Positions 25,188 to 36,381 of a DNA stretch of 64,000 nucleotides are shown here, one piece after another. This DNA comes from Loxodes magnus (Eukaryota > Ciliophora > Karyorelictea > Loxodida > Loxodidae): contig CAMPDV010000024.1 of the NCBI GenBank assembly GCA_946699065.1, positions 806,001-870,000 on the forward strand, read 5' to 3'. The first letter of the stretch is position 1. Each line of letters starts with the position of its first letter. The position numbers were made by a program, and so were the translations under genes. Below the pieces are notes generated by a model, which was given only the letters and a program-made list of their open reading frames with translations, did not search any database and was not told where the DNA came from.

Positions 25188-26338
25188 GTTGGATAAATTT
25201 TTATAATTCATTTATTTTAGCAAAAAAATAAAATCAAGAAGATGTATTTATTTTTATTTAAATAAGATAAATATAGATAGCATTCTAAATATCATCTCAA
25301 ATCTAATTAAGCAAGAATTTAAAATTATATTTAGTGAATTTAATGTTTTCGAGACCTTGCCAGTTTATTAATTTTCTACTAAGTAAACAATGTTTTGCAA
25401 ACTATTTATAAGCTTGTTGCTATTATAATCATATACTTTACTTTTTTATTAATGTAGCAAAGCGCTCTAAGCATCTCTTTTACTAAAAGACTTTTCTGAA
25501 GATATATATGATTGTGAATATTTAAATTGAATAGAGTTATAGTTAATAGTTGCTATAAATAATGAAATAAGATATTAATTTTATCTACTTTAAAAAGCAC
25601 AATCAAGCAAGAACTAATTCAAGAATTTTAGTTTTCTTTGCATTTCTGTAAAGAATTCCATTGCTTGCTAACTTATAAAAAAGTAATATGAAATGTAAAA
25701 AAGTTAAATTTATAATTTCTTGTGTTCTGCAAGAATTTAGGAGTATGAACTAAAATTGAATTTAATTAATGTTTTCAATTAAATCTAAAGTAAAGATATA
25801 ATGATAGAATAATAAAGATATAAGGATAATTTTAATATACTATTGTTCGTTTTATTTTAGCATAATATTTCATATTTACTCTGCTCTGCTTTGTCATATT
25901 TGGTATATTTACACTGTTAATTATAAAATTACCAGCTATTTTAAACTTCCTCAGTATAGTTAATATTTAAAGATGAAGACTTAAAAAGGAATTACTTTAT
26001 ATGGTTGAATTAAGTATAAATTTATTAGATAGTTGAATATTAAAATACTTAATCTTTGAAATTGATGGATTAACATATATTTAAGATCAATATCTACCAT
26101 AAATTATTACCCTTCTGCTTAAAAAACAAAATAGCTCTATATTATACAAAAATACTTTTGCTAATAACAGAGCGAAAGGCAGTTTATTTAGAATGATAGA
26201 AAGAGAGTGAGAGTTTTAGTAAAATAGAAATAAAAAGAAAGTAGAGTTAGTATTTAGAAGGAAGCATTTTAATTAAAGGATAATTTTAATTGTTTATATA
26301 GAAGAGAAAAATAAATTTCTAGCTCTGAAATAATTAAA
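25188..26338. other. intergenic, AT-rich
   Basis: About 1.15 kb, no recognised feature. Confidence 0.5.
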
Positions 26339-27754
26339 ATGTCTAGTGTTTAGAATAATAAATAGATACCTAAAGCATAAATGAGACCATCTTCTGCTAG
26401 AGATAAAGCTAGTTCAAAATAAAATATCAAATCAAGTTAAACTGCTTCAACTGCTTCAACCATGTCATAGGCATCTAGTAGAAGTAAAAGTACAATAGCT
26501 AAGGGAAAAGAATAGCCTAAAGGCACTGGTTAAGAGGGTAAAAAAGAGAAAAAGCCCAAAAAGTCTCCAGTATCATTACTTGCTCCAAGGAATTTAGAAG
26601 AAGAGCAAAGAAAATTTTTTGAAAGCGGATGCACTTACAATCCTTAACTTAGGTATAAAGATCCAGATGCTATTCCTGAAATTTTAGCTGCTTATAAACC
26701 ACCTGAAGAACGATATGTTTAAAATGCTATTTATATCCTGTAATAAGCTAAAGAATGCTTTGGAGGAGGAGAGTAAATTTAAACAGAATTAGATGGAGGA
26801 AAAGTAATGAACTATGAAGAAACTGTTTATTACTTTAACGAATATTTGCTTAACCTTAGAATAGAGCATCTTGTACATTTGAAATTCAGTGAAAAGGCAG
26901 TTGCAAGAACTAGTTGCAAGTATAACCCAAAAACAGGATAAAGTACTATAACAATTGCTCTTCCAGTTTAATATAGAATAAATTAAATAAACGGAGTCAT
27001 GAATCATGAAATAGGAACTCATTTCTTAAGAAAATTCAATGACAAAAAATAAATTTGGTATAAAGGAAGGCAGAAGTGAAATCTCAGAAATCATTTAGAT
27101 CATGAAGAAGGTCTTGCAAGTATTAACTAATAACTTGATGCAGCTTGGGACCCAAATAGAATGCCTTTCTTATGAACTCCAGCTTTGCACTATTATACTG
27201 CTTTCTTAGCTTCAAGAGGTTCTTTTGCGGAATCATATAAAGCTTTGGAGCCTTTTATCGAAAATCCAGTTAAAAGATTTAGGTAGGCTTTAAGAGGAAA
27301 ACGTGGACTAACAGATACAGGTTAGATAGGAGGGTTTTACAAAGATTAAGTTTATCTAACAGGTGCTATCGAAATATTAGAAAGCCGAAGAAATCTGAAT
27401 TTCTTCTGTATGTACGGAGGTAAAATGAACTTGCACGATTCTATTAGACCAGAAATATAAGCTTTAATGCGTCTAGATAAGTGCGTATTCCCTTACTTTT
27501 TCTAAGATATGGATTTATATCATTTAGGACTTGATAGAATCGCATCAGTAAATGGAATAGCAACAGCCTATAATCCAAATAAGACAAATGTTTAAATAAT
27601 TACTAATTAATAAAGAAATCTATTTAACTTATTCTCAAAGGTATTATCTCAATTTTATAAACTACTTTGGCTAAATATATTAATTCACTACTTTTAACAT
27701 TTTATTTTAATGGCTTAAAGCCAAATTCTAACTATAGAAAATGAAAAAAATTGA
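26339..27754 (+). CDS. MATCAP: MATCAP-like tubulin tyrosine carboxypeptidase
   Basis: Metallopeptidase of the KIAA0895/DUF1704 family, whose animal members (MATCAP) remove the C-terminal Tyr of alpha-tubulin. The zinc motif HEIGTH is at residues 223-228, followed by the EEGLASI block with Glu256/257 as third ligand. Family blocks follow in order: PALHYYTAFLASRGSF, RALRGKRGLTDT-type sequence, GGFYKDQVYLTGAIEIL and the C-terminal VFPYFFQDMDLYHLGLDRIA. The N-terminal 90 residues are Ser/Lys/Pro-rich and disordered, suitable for microtubule contact. TGA encodes Trp in KGRQKWNLRN and MPFLWTPAL. The conserved part ends near 27570; the first in-frame TGA after it is 27752. If that TGA is Trp, the frame stays open to about 28254. 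Confidence 0.93.
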
Positions 27755-28515
27755 TTTGAGATATTAAAACTTATTGTGAAACGTTGTGAAAAATTATTGT
27801 TCAAAGTTAACTTTCCGAAAGCTTTTAAGTATAAAAAAATCAAGCATTTATTTATAATTTTATCTAAAGAGGAACTAGATAATATTAAGCACTACTTATA
27901 TTCAATTATCTGCGAAACTTCTATTTATCTAATATATTCTTACCTTATTGTATAATTATTTTTTAATTTTTAATAAAAATTTAGAACAAAAAGTAATTTT
28001 TAAGTTCTAAATTAAATCAAAATAATCAAATTTAGAGAAATTTAAAGCAATTCTCAGAAAGAAGCTATATAAATAAAGATTAATGAGCCTTAGTTATTAT
28101 ATAAATAGTAATAAGATAAATAAAACATTATAAATGATTTTTAGTGTCTATCCTTATATTTTTAAACTTAAAGTATTTACAAATACTTAAGATTAAACTC
28201 AAAAAAATATTAATAAAATATGCTTATTAATATCTGTAAGTTTTGCGTCTTCTGAGCAAAGGAAATAATTTATATATTATTTTAGAGTAAAAACCCAAAT
28301 AAAATATCTATTCATTAAATTAAAATAAACTAGTAACTAAAATTAAAAAAAATCAATATTTTTGATAAATTTTTAGAGAGTTAAAGCTATTATTATAAAT
28401 GCTTTTTGAATTATTTATAGTAAAATCTTAATATAAAGGATTAAATAATTAATTTTATATTAGAGCTGATAGAGAAATATAAAAAAGAAGAATTGTATAA
28501 AAGTCTTTGAATATT
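27755..28515. other. intergenic, open in the MATCAP frame
   Basis: About 760 bases. The MATCAP frame continues without TGA to about 28254, with a Lys/Ile-rich translation. I treat this as non-coding or a possible C-terminal extension; nothing else is seen. Confidence 0.4.
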
Positions 28516-29358
28516 TCATTTACAACAACATTTTCTCCAACAACACCCAAAAAAGCAACATAGGATATATGATTATAATTTAAGACAGCATTTGCTAAAA
28601 AATCCTTTACTTTATATATATTCTTAAGCAATTTAATTTAGCTTATTTTAGTCAAAAATGCTAAAGTGGCCAGGAAATACCATATTGATATCTTTAAAAT
28701 TCTATATCATTTGGGCACTTTGTATATATTCTTAAATCGAAGAGGTAGGAAGCCAGTCAATCAAGGCTTCTACACCGCCTAGGTAAAATGTATCTCCAGA
28801 GAACAAATCTTTGGTTTTTAAGTTATAAATGACAATAGAGCCCTATGAATGTCCTGGTGTATGGAATATTTATAGAACTTCATCGTTAGATATTTAAATT
28901 TTTTGAAGATTACGTAAAGGAGTACATTATACAGGTCGTACTTTATAAGCATTTCTTACCAGTTCCTCTGATAGCTCTACTTTGATCTATGAGCGTAATA
29001 AAAAATTTATAGTTTGCTTTTAATTAGCGGTTTCTAGAGCTCTAACTTCATTTTCAAAAATTCTAACATCTTCAAATTCTCATGCTCCTCCTGAATGATC
29101 AAAATGAATATGAGTTAAAATAACGATAAGTGGTTTCTCCTTTGATATTAAATTTTTATGCAATAGAAATTCCTTCAAACTAATAATTCCTAATCCAGAA
29201 TCAATAAGAACATCAACAATTTCACCTCTCAACAGCCAAATATTACAAAAGACACCTTCTTCTACTTTATTTTCTTAAATTAAATATAAATTTTCTTTTA
29301 TTTACTATAAACTATATCAGTCTTAAATATCACTTTACATTTTTATCCAACCTTCCAT
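28516..29358 (-). CDS. MBLAC2: MBLAC2-like metallo-beta-lactamase-fold hydrolase
   Basis: 280 residues matching animal MBLAC2 (279 aa) throughout: CNIWLLRGEIVDVLIDSGLG, metal motif THIHFDH (residues 82-88), FHTPGHSQGSIVIYN, LFSGDTFYLGG, ALIDWLPTSSIQEY and VFPGHFSIF. MBLAC2 belongs to the glyoxalase-II-like branch of the MBL fold and has been described as an acyl-CoA thioesterase; activity here is inferred. The C-terminal 30 residues, beyond the fold, are packed with Cys (CC...CCFFGCCWRKCCCK), a likely S-acylation tail. Two in-frame ATGs, 29358 and 29340; the second aligns best with the animal start. No intron. Stop TGA 28518-28516. Confidence 0.93.
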
Positions 29359-29401
29359 CTTATTTATTATTTCTGAAATACCATTTCCAAACCTTTTGTT
29401 G

Positions 29402-31531
29402 TCAATCAAGCAAATTAAGAGATGATTAAGTTCTAATTATTTGAAACTTCAGCAAAAATATTAGATTAAAGGTTCTTTTATACAGTGTTTGAAATATGAT
29501 AATAAGTATCTTATACCTAAATTATAAGAAGTACTAAATACAGATTAAATTTAAAAATAATAATATGGTTTTATTTTAATTACATTGCTATATAATAAAT
29601 AAGATAAAAGATTATTTATATATTAAACTTTCTAAGTTAATTTATAAGATTATAAATACTCTTTAATAAGAAGCATATACAACATAAAATAAATATTATA
29701 TTTAAATATATTCCTTATAATTACTGCTAGGATTATATTTTTATACAAGCTAATTATTAAGTTTTTAATTGATATCTTTAAAAAATTCAATTTTTTACTA
29801 CTTTTGCTTTTTAAATTAATTTCTTTTTTAAGAATTATCAGAAATTTAAAGGTAATTGTTTAATTGAAATTTTGTAGAAATATATAAAATAAGCAAATTT
29901 ATTAATATTACAGCTCCTTTACTTGGTATATCACGTATAATTAATAGAAAGTTTCGATAATCAACTTGAAATTCATTGAAACCACTCTTTCCTACTTCAT
30001 ATTCATATTATTAATTCCATATAAATAGTTGTTAATCTATACTTTCTTTACCTTTGGTAATTTTTTTTAATCACAATCTTTTTCGAAAATTTACTTGGCT
30101 CTTCTTTTTTGAGCATTTACTATTTATCAGATCTATTAGTATCAACCAATCATTTTTTCCTTTATAAGTCACCTTCAGACGTACAATAGCTCTTGGTTAA
30201 GTTTTATAAAATATTTTACTCCCATTTCCCGCGATTTTATGTATCTTCAAGTGTTTTTTTGTTCTCAATCTTTATATAATTTGTTTTTTCTTTGATTCTT
30301 GATTAACTGTATATTTTTTATGTCTGATTATTATTTTAGTTTGATTGCTCAATCTCTATTGGATCATGTATAATTTTAATCATAAATAATTCTTGGTTTA
30401 TTTATTTGAGATTTAGAATTTATTATTTTTTTCTTCTACTCCTTTAATTTTATAATTAACTAGATTTGTAGAAGTTTGCACATTCTATATTAAGGATTTT
30501 ATTATAATTTTAGAGCTAGTTAATTTTTAAATTCAGACTGATTGTTTACTAAATTTTTGATGCACTGCATCTTATAATTTTGTTATCAGTCTATAAGGAT
30601 TAAATTTAAATAAAGGTGTCTTATTATAATAGGAGACTGATTTTAAGTGAATTGTTTCTTAAGCGCAATTTGATATAAATAATAAATGCTTATTTTACTT
30701 TTAATGATTCTCTCAAAGATTTTCTTTAATATTGCTAAGATTTTAATTATTCTTTCTCTTTAGTAATTATAAATTAAAATTATCTTTAGTGATAACTTTA
30801 GATATATTATATATAAATATTTATTTTAAAATTATTTTATTAAAGGGGCTACTACTAAGTTGAAACTAAACTATTATAAATTGAAGAGTTAATAAATCAT
30901 TCAGTGGATATCTTACAAATCTTAAAGCATTATCATTTATTTACTTTGCATAAGGTTGGCTTTTTATATATTTTATTATAAACTTCTTTTGAATCTTCCT
31001 TTTTTTAATTAATTTTTTTCTTAATCTTCGAAAAATATTAAATCTAATATTGTATTTCAGATTAATTACCAGAATAATTTTCAAAAGTTCTTAGAACTTT
31101 TAGCATTGAAATATAAATTCTTATTTATAATTTTTCATTGCTAGACTAGCAGAAATTTATACTTAGTTAAATATATATTCTCTAACATCCAGCAATATCT
31201 AAAAATTATTTAAATTAGCTAGTTTTTAAACTGAGAAAGAATGCTTAAAATCTTCATTAATATAATTATTTAATTCTAAGAATTTTAAACTATATTCATC
31301 ATTTATTCTTTGTAATTTTGGTCATATTTACTTATCTATTTCAATATAAGAACATCTTTCTCCTTTAATTAATTTATTTTGCTTATAAGCTATTTTGAGA
31401 TTATTTTTTAAATTTACCAATGTTGCTTTGTTTATTTATTTCCTTTTAGATGTTTTGTATGTTTTGTTTGCAAGTAAACAGTAAAAATTAATTCTCCTAC
31501 AAGATTAAAACTTCTCTATCCATTAAAACAT
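29402..31531 (-). CDS. possible large minus-strand gene, frame unresolved
   Basis: The plus strand here is unusually T-rich, as expected if an A-rich coding strand lies on the minus strand. One minus frame from ATG 31531 to TGA 29404-29402 (710 codons) has only five internal TGA and shows G enrichment at codon position 1 around 31140-31320. It contains blocks such as QPRAIVRLKVTYKGKNDWLI and QYEYEVGKSGFNEFQVDYRN. Upstream (31441-31620) a different frame looks better (IELCGQYILTEEEARKVISC), so an exon boundary or a decayed gene is possible; I found no 16-22-nt intron of the right phase. No family recognised. Other frames also read plausibly, so this is weak. Confidence 0.3.
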
Positions 31532-32776
31532 GAAATAACTTTTCTTGCTTCTTCTTCAGTTAATATATATTATCCGCAGAGCTCTATCTTTTAATTATAC
31601 GTTTTCTTTGTTTCTTCAAATTAATATTCTAAGTATAAATTGAAATTTACTTTAAATAGTTAAACCAAAATCCTTAATTGTATAAATTACTTATAACTTC
31701 AAAAGCACTCTATTTGAGAATATGAAAGGGGAAAATTGTTATGAATTAGTAAGATATGGCTATTTTTCTTAAATATATATGAACTAGTAGTAAAATGCAC
31801 TTAGTTTTAATATTTTAATTAAAGAACAAATATAGTAAACCTAAATAAGCTTTCAATAGCAGAATCTCCCTTTAACTTATACTATTACTATATACCTTTA
31901 AATTTAAAAAATAGATCTTAATTTAAGTTTTTAAATGCTATTAAAAAAAGTCCTTAATCTTAAAACATTTTGCTCTAATAGTGCTTAAATTTTTAGTAAT
32001 ATTTAGATAGAAATTTAACTCTTTATAAAGTTAAAATTAATTAAATAATAGATATATTGATACACGGTATGAAAATAATTTAAAGTTAAAATCAAAATTC
32101 TAAGGAGCAATGACTAGCAAAATTAGTAAGTAAATTCATATACTAAAGAAGATAAAAATTAAGATGAAATAAAATAAATAAATTCTAATAAATTTAGTTT
32201 ACTCTAATTTAAATTAAAGTAATTAATATTACAATTAAAAAAATTAAATAGAAAAAACTTTATCAAATTCAAAAATTCTTAAAATTATTTAAGCAGTGAA
32301 AGAAACTCTGATGATTTAAGAAATTCACAATTATAATTATCAAATTTTTCTAAATTTTTTTAATATATATTCTTAAAAGAAAATAATCTAAGGGATTCTA
32401 AAGATACATAAAAAACTAAAAAATCTATTTAATTAAAATTTTTAGACTAAAAGAATCTTTTGGCGCTTTAAAATGTAAGAATTGGTTCTTTCAATTAAAG
32501 ACACTCATGATTCTTTTAAATAATATCCTCATCATTACACAGTCACTCTTGTTTTCTTATTAAATTTTATCTAAAAAAATATTTAATATGATTTAGTTTT
32601 TTACACAACTTTAGTATAAAGCATGTAGCTCTTAATATAAAGGTAGATTAATCTGAATAAAGTAGTGTTAGGAAAGATTTAGAGATTTGCTATTAAACTT
32701 TAGTTATTTCTATTTATTGAAACCTTTAAGTTTATTTATTTTAGTATGCTATAAAGAGAAATATCTTTGCAATAAA
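31532..32776. other. intergenic or undetermined
   Basis: About 1.2 kb. A minus-strand coding-like patch (31530-31620) may belong to the doubtful gene above. Otherwise nothing supportable. Confidence 0.4.
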
Positions 32777-33244
32777 ATGGACATCAATTAATTCTAAAAT
32801 CTTGCTTAGAGTATAAACTCAATGTCTAGAATTTCTTAACTTAACCTTTAGTAGAAAAATTTGAATTAAATTCAGAATAAATTGAGTCCCAAGACCTTGG
32901 AACCATTTCAAAAACTTTTAAATTGTAAAGAAAAAAAGAATCAAACGAAATGTGTATTACAAGCAATTTTTGAGATATAAGAATGCGATATGAATACTTT
33001 TATTAATTGTCTGAAGTCCACCTAATTATTTAAACGAGATGACAGATTTTTCTGCAAAGTATATGAGTAACAAACAGCAAAATGCTTAGATGGTATAAGC
33101 CAAGAAATATCTTCAGTTATGATGGAAGTACTTAATAGCTATTATAAAGATTCAATATAAATCCATTAAACACTTTTTTAATTTAAGATTATTTAATTTC
33201 TCATCATCACTATCCTCGTATTTCCATTCTCTTAAATACAGTGA
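32777..33244 (+). CDS. small Cys-pair protein, unknown
   Basis: 155 residues, ATG 32777 to TGA 33242, no intron. The N-terminal 45 residues are Asn/Gln/Ser-rich, then come three cysteine pairs, C-x8-C (CKEKKNQTKC), C-x7-C (CDMNTFINC) and C-x9-C (CKVYEQQTAKC), in helical context. The C-terminus is hydrophobic (LIITILVFPF) and may be a tail anchor or chance. The spacing recalls CHCH-type helical hairpins of the mitochondrial intermembrane space, but only one pair has the canonical C-x9-C, so I do not assign that family. Confidence 0.55.
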
Positions 33245-33812
33245 TATAAATAGTTTTTAGCTGCCTATTATACTCTTTATATTTTATTTCTATAAGGTAC
33301 TTTTTTAAATAGAGTTATAATCTATGATAACTTTTGATAATGATTAACTATTTTAAAATATAATATAACTACATAATAGTTTGCCAAGCTTTAAAGTAAA
33401 TATACATCTACAAATAATCAATAACTAAGTTTATAAAATAGTTTAAATCTATTCATTTTATATATTCTTAGCTTTAATTGTTACTATTTCGATAATATTA
33501 TGAACTTAGTTAAAATAAATAAATACTGAGTAAAGTGAATTTTAATAAATTTTTATTCTATTTTATATCTTAAAAGTATATGATTAGTGTATTATTTCCT
33601 AGTTATTGTTAAGTCTAAGTCTCTAGTATAAGTTTATATAATTGAATGTTTGACAGAATAAAATTAATTTAGAAGGAAATAATAAAAAATATTAATCTTT
33701 TATTCTTCCTAATTGATTATTTAGAGAAATAAGAATGACTACTAGAATTACTTTGGATAATGGAATTTAAATTATTATTAATTAGAATATAATATACAAA
33801 GTTTAGAATTGT
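33245..33812. other. intergenic between convergent genes
   Basis: About 570 bases, nothing recognised. Confidence 0.5.
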
Positions 33813-35090
33813 TCATTTCTCTTTTTCTTTATATTATCTTTTGCTTTTTATTTAAGTTTCATAATTTCTTTGCATATTTTAATACATTCCACTAAATTCT
33901 TCTTTTTGGATTTTGTTGTTATAAGAAGAATTGTCCTAAACTCTTTCCAAATTTTACTTCTTTAAGGAGAATTATTACTATAGTTGCTTAAACTTTTTTT
34001 AAAGTTGTTAGTTTTCATTTTCTTTCTAAGTTAGTTCCCTTTTGAATTTGTTGATTACAGCTTTCATATCTAGGTTCTGTTTTTAGTTTTATTAAATTAG
34101 ATTAGTAATCATGCTTTGTTTTTCAGTCAGTTCTTCTTTCAAGCATCTTATTTCTGCAGTTTTAATTTATATTTTATCTTCTTTGGCTTGGAGATCTTAA
34201 TTAGCCTATGAAAGTTTTTTATAGATAAACTAATTTTCTTCTCGCAATTATTATAATTGAATCTACAAATCAAAATACTAGTCTTAGTTAGAATTAAGAT
34301 CAGACTCATATGAGTCTTTTAAAGTTTATTTGCTTTCTTAAAACTAATGCTTATACTAGTTGTTTTGATTAAAGAGAGCATTATTATCCTTAATTTAATT
34401 TTTTGCCTTATTAAATTGAAATTTTTTGGGTTAATAGTTTTAAGTATTTGATTCCAAGTCTTTATCCATCTTAAAATTTAGATTTACCTAATTAGTTTTG
34501 TATTAATTATCTCGTAAGTTTCTAGATGAATTCTATTAATCATTCATACTTGATTATAAGAGTAAATCTTTACCCTCCTTAATATTCGTAGGAGATACTT
34601 ATTAGCTTAGAAAATATCTTCTAACCTCTGTTGGTTAACCAAAAGGTAAGAAGTTTTCATTATGGTATTTCTAAAACTCCTTCTTCTTAATTTGGAACTC
34701 TTATTAGTCTTTAATTTAATAAATATTATTCTTATCTTTATTCTATTATTCCCTTATTAAATTCCCTTAACTAAACTTATGGAACTCATTAAATTTGGTA
34801 TCCATAGTTCTTTAAAGGTTTTATAGCTCAAACTTTAGTTTAAGAAACTCCTTCTTATTAACAAACTTCTCTCCTTTCTAACATCCATATTTACTTCTTT
34901 AAGTTTTAGGAATAGAAAATTTCTCTAGAGTGCTATCAAAATTGGAATCTTCTTCTTAAAAGCCTGAAATATTTTCTATTTAAGAGAATTCCTCTGCTTA
35001 GATCTTATCTAGCCTAATAGAAGATTCTAACAGATCGACTTCGTTTCTGTCTTCTTCAAATAAATTTTCCGTATCAATTTCTATAAACAT
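33813..35090 (-). CDS. coiled-coil protein, unknown
   Basis: Uninterrupted 425-residue frame, ATG 35090 to TGA 33815-33813, no intron. The acidic N-terminus (FIEIDTENLFEEDRNEVDLL) is followed by Asn/Gln/Lys-rich sequence. A strong coiled coil spans about residues 265-380: LQIQLQQLREENQFIYKKLS, then LQAKEDKIQIKTAEIRCLKE, then TEKQSMITNLIQQNQ. The C-terminus is basic. Many of the coiled-coil Gln are TAA/TAG codons, so the helix is invisible under the standard code. Likely cytoskeletal or basal-body; no ortholog recognised. Confidence 0.75.
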
Positions 35091-35635
35091 ATTTTTAATA
35101 TCTAAGTATACTATAAATGTAATTCTTTAAAATAAGCTTTACTATATATTAATAATATCAAAAAAGTAAGCTTTTCTTATTTCTTTCATTTGCTTTGCAA
35201 CTTTTGCTTATTATTCTTACCTTTAACTCTTTTCTCTTTAAACTTCAAATTAATTTACACAGTTAAACTTCTTAAATGATCTTATTGTTGAATACTATTC
35301 ATATAATCCTTTCTTTAATAGTTTTATCTTAATTGTTGATAATTAATGCTTGTATTCTTAAACCTTCTTAGAAAGTATTTTTACCTTTAGTTAAATAGAT
35401 AAAATTAAGTATTGTTATTTTCCCTTTCTGTTATAATGATTTATATATATCTAAAGTATTCTCTATTAAGTACTTTAAAACAATTAGCATCTAAACTAGT
35501 TATTCATAGGATAGATATCCTTATTTAAAGCTTAGTGCTTAAGTTAAATAAGTATAAGAGGAGAATAAAGGTTATAAGTAGAAGAGGAAGATATTAGTGT
35601 TTGGTATTTTTAAATTTAAAAATATTAATGATTCA
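35091..35635. other. intergenic
   Basis: About 545 AT-rich bases, nothing recognised. Confidence 0.5.
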
Positions 35636-36365
35636 TCACCACTTATCACTTTGTAACGCTGCATAAGAAGCTTGGTTCCAATCACTTTTTAGGGTGTAAG
35701 GGTCAGATATTTAAATTCCTGCATTTGAAACTTTTGCCATTTAAATCTGCAAATAAAAAATTACTTTATTTCCAGCAGTTAAATCTCTATAAACTAGCTC
35801 TCTCCAGCAAAGTTCTAGCAAACCTACGGCTTGATTTTCATCTAATTCAGCAGTCCAATTATTTTTTATTATTGGAGGAACTAAGTATCGAGCTAAACCA
35901 GTGAGAACATTAGTTTCATTTTCAAGTACTAAACCATATTGATCAATCTAAGCTAAGTAGAATCCACTAGTCTGGGAGTTAATTCCTGCTACTACAATTG
36001 AGCACCACTTAGGTTAAAGTTAATTTCTCCAATAGTAAAAATAAGAACTTATTCTTTTTGCATATTCCTATGGCTGAACGATTTTTCCATCTTAATATAA
36101 CCAGCTTTCTTTTTATATTTCCTTCATTTTCCTTACTACTTCCTAAAAGTCTGCTAGCTCGCCTGAACCAGTGATCAATGTATAATCATCAATTTATTAA
36201 AACCAGTTTATGTTTCTATGTTTTTTTATGCCATGCTTAATAGCTTAAGTATCATTGACTAGCATTATTCCATCTTTATATCTAATACCTATGACAGAAG
36301 AATTAACTACAACAGGCTGGCTATATAAATTAAAAGACTTACGGAGGATTGGTTATGAAATCCAT
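35636..36365 (-). CDS. PSMB4: proteasome subunit beta type-4 (beta7)
   Basis: Non-catalytic beta7 subunit of the 20S proteasome. After removal of two introns (36321-36342 and 35747-35764) the product is 229 residues: MDFITNPPQPVVVNSSVIG, IRYKDGIMLVNDTQAI, then ITGSGELADFQEVV, GFYLAQIDQYGLV and SDPYTLKSDWNQA, in line with PSMB4. The N-terminus lacks the catalytic Thr context, as in PSMB4, and the prosegment is only about four residues (animal PSMB4 has about 45). The gene ends in two consecutive TGA codons (35638-35636 and 35635-35633). The start codon lies inside a short palindrome (36360-36381). Confidence 0.9.
35747..35764 (-). other. 18-nt intron in PSMB4
   Basis: GTAATTTTTTATTTGCAG. Its length is a multiple of three and it has no TGA, so retention would insert six residues; alignment to animal PSMB4 (YRDLTAGNK|IQMAKVSNAG) favours removal. 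Confidence 0.8.
36321..36342 (-). other. 22-nt intron in PSMB4
   Basis: Begins GTAAGT and ends TATATAG. Splicing joins MDFITNP to PQPVVVNSS in frame; without it no ATG gives the family N-terminus. Confidence 0.85.
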
Positions 36366-36381
36366 TTTATTAAAAATGGAT
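36360..36381. repeat. palindrome at the PSMB4 start codon
   Basis: Arms ATCCATTTT and AAAATGGAT separated by ATTA. The PSMB4 initiation codon (36365-36363, minus) is inside one arm, so the mRNA start could be in a hairpin. Confidence 0.6.

Noticed and set aside
30020-30060. 15-nt GT-AG segment GTAAAGAAAGTATAG on the minus strand as an intron
   Set aside because: The favoured minus frame reads smoothly through it, and removal does not fix any frame conflict.
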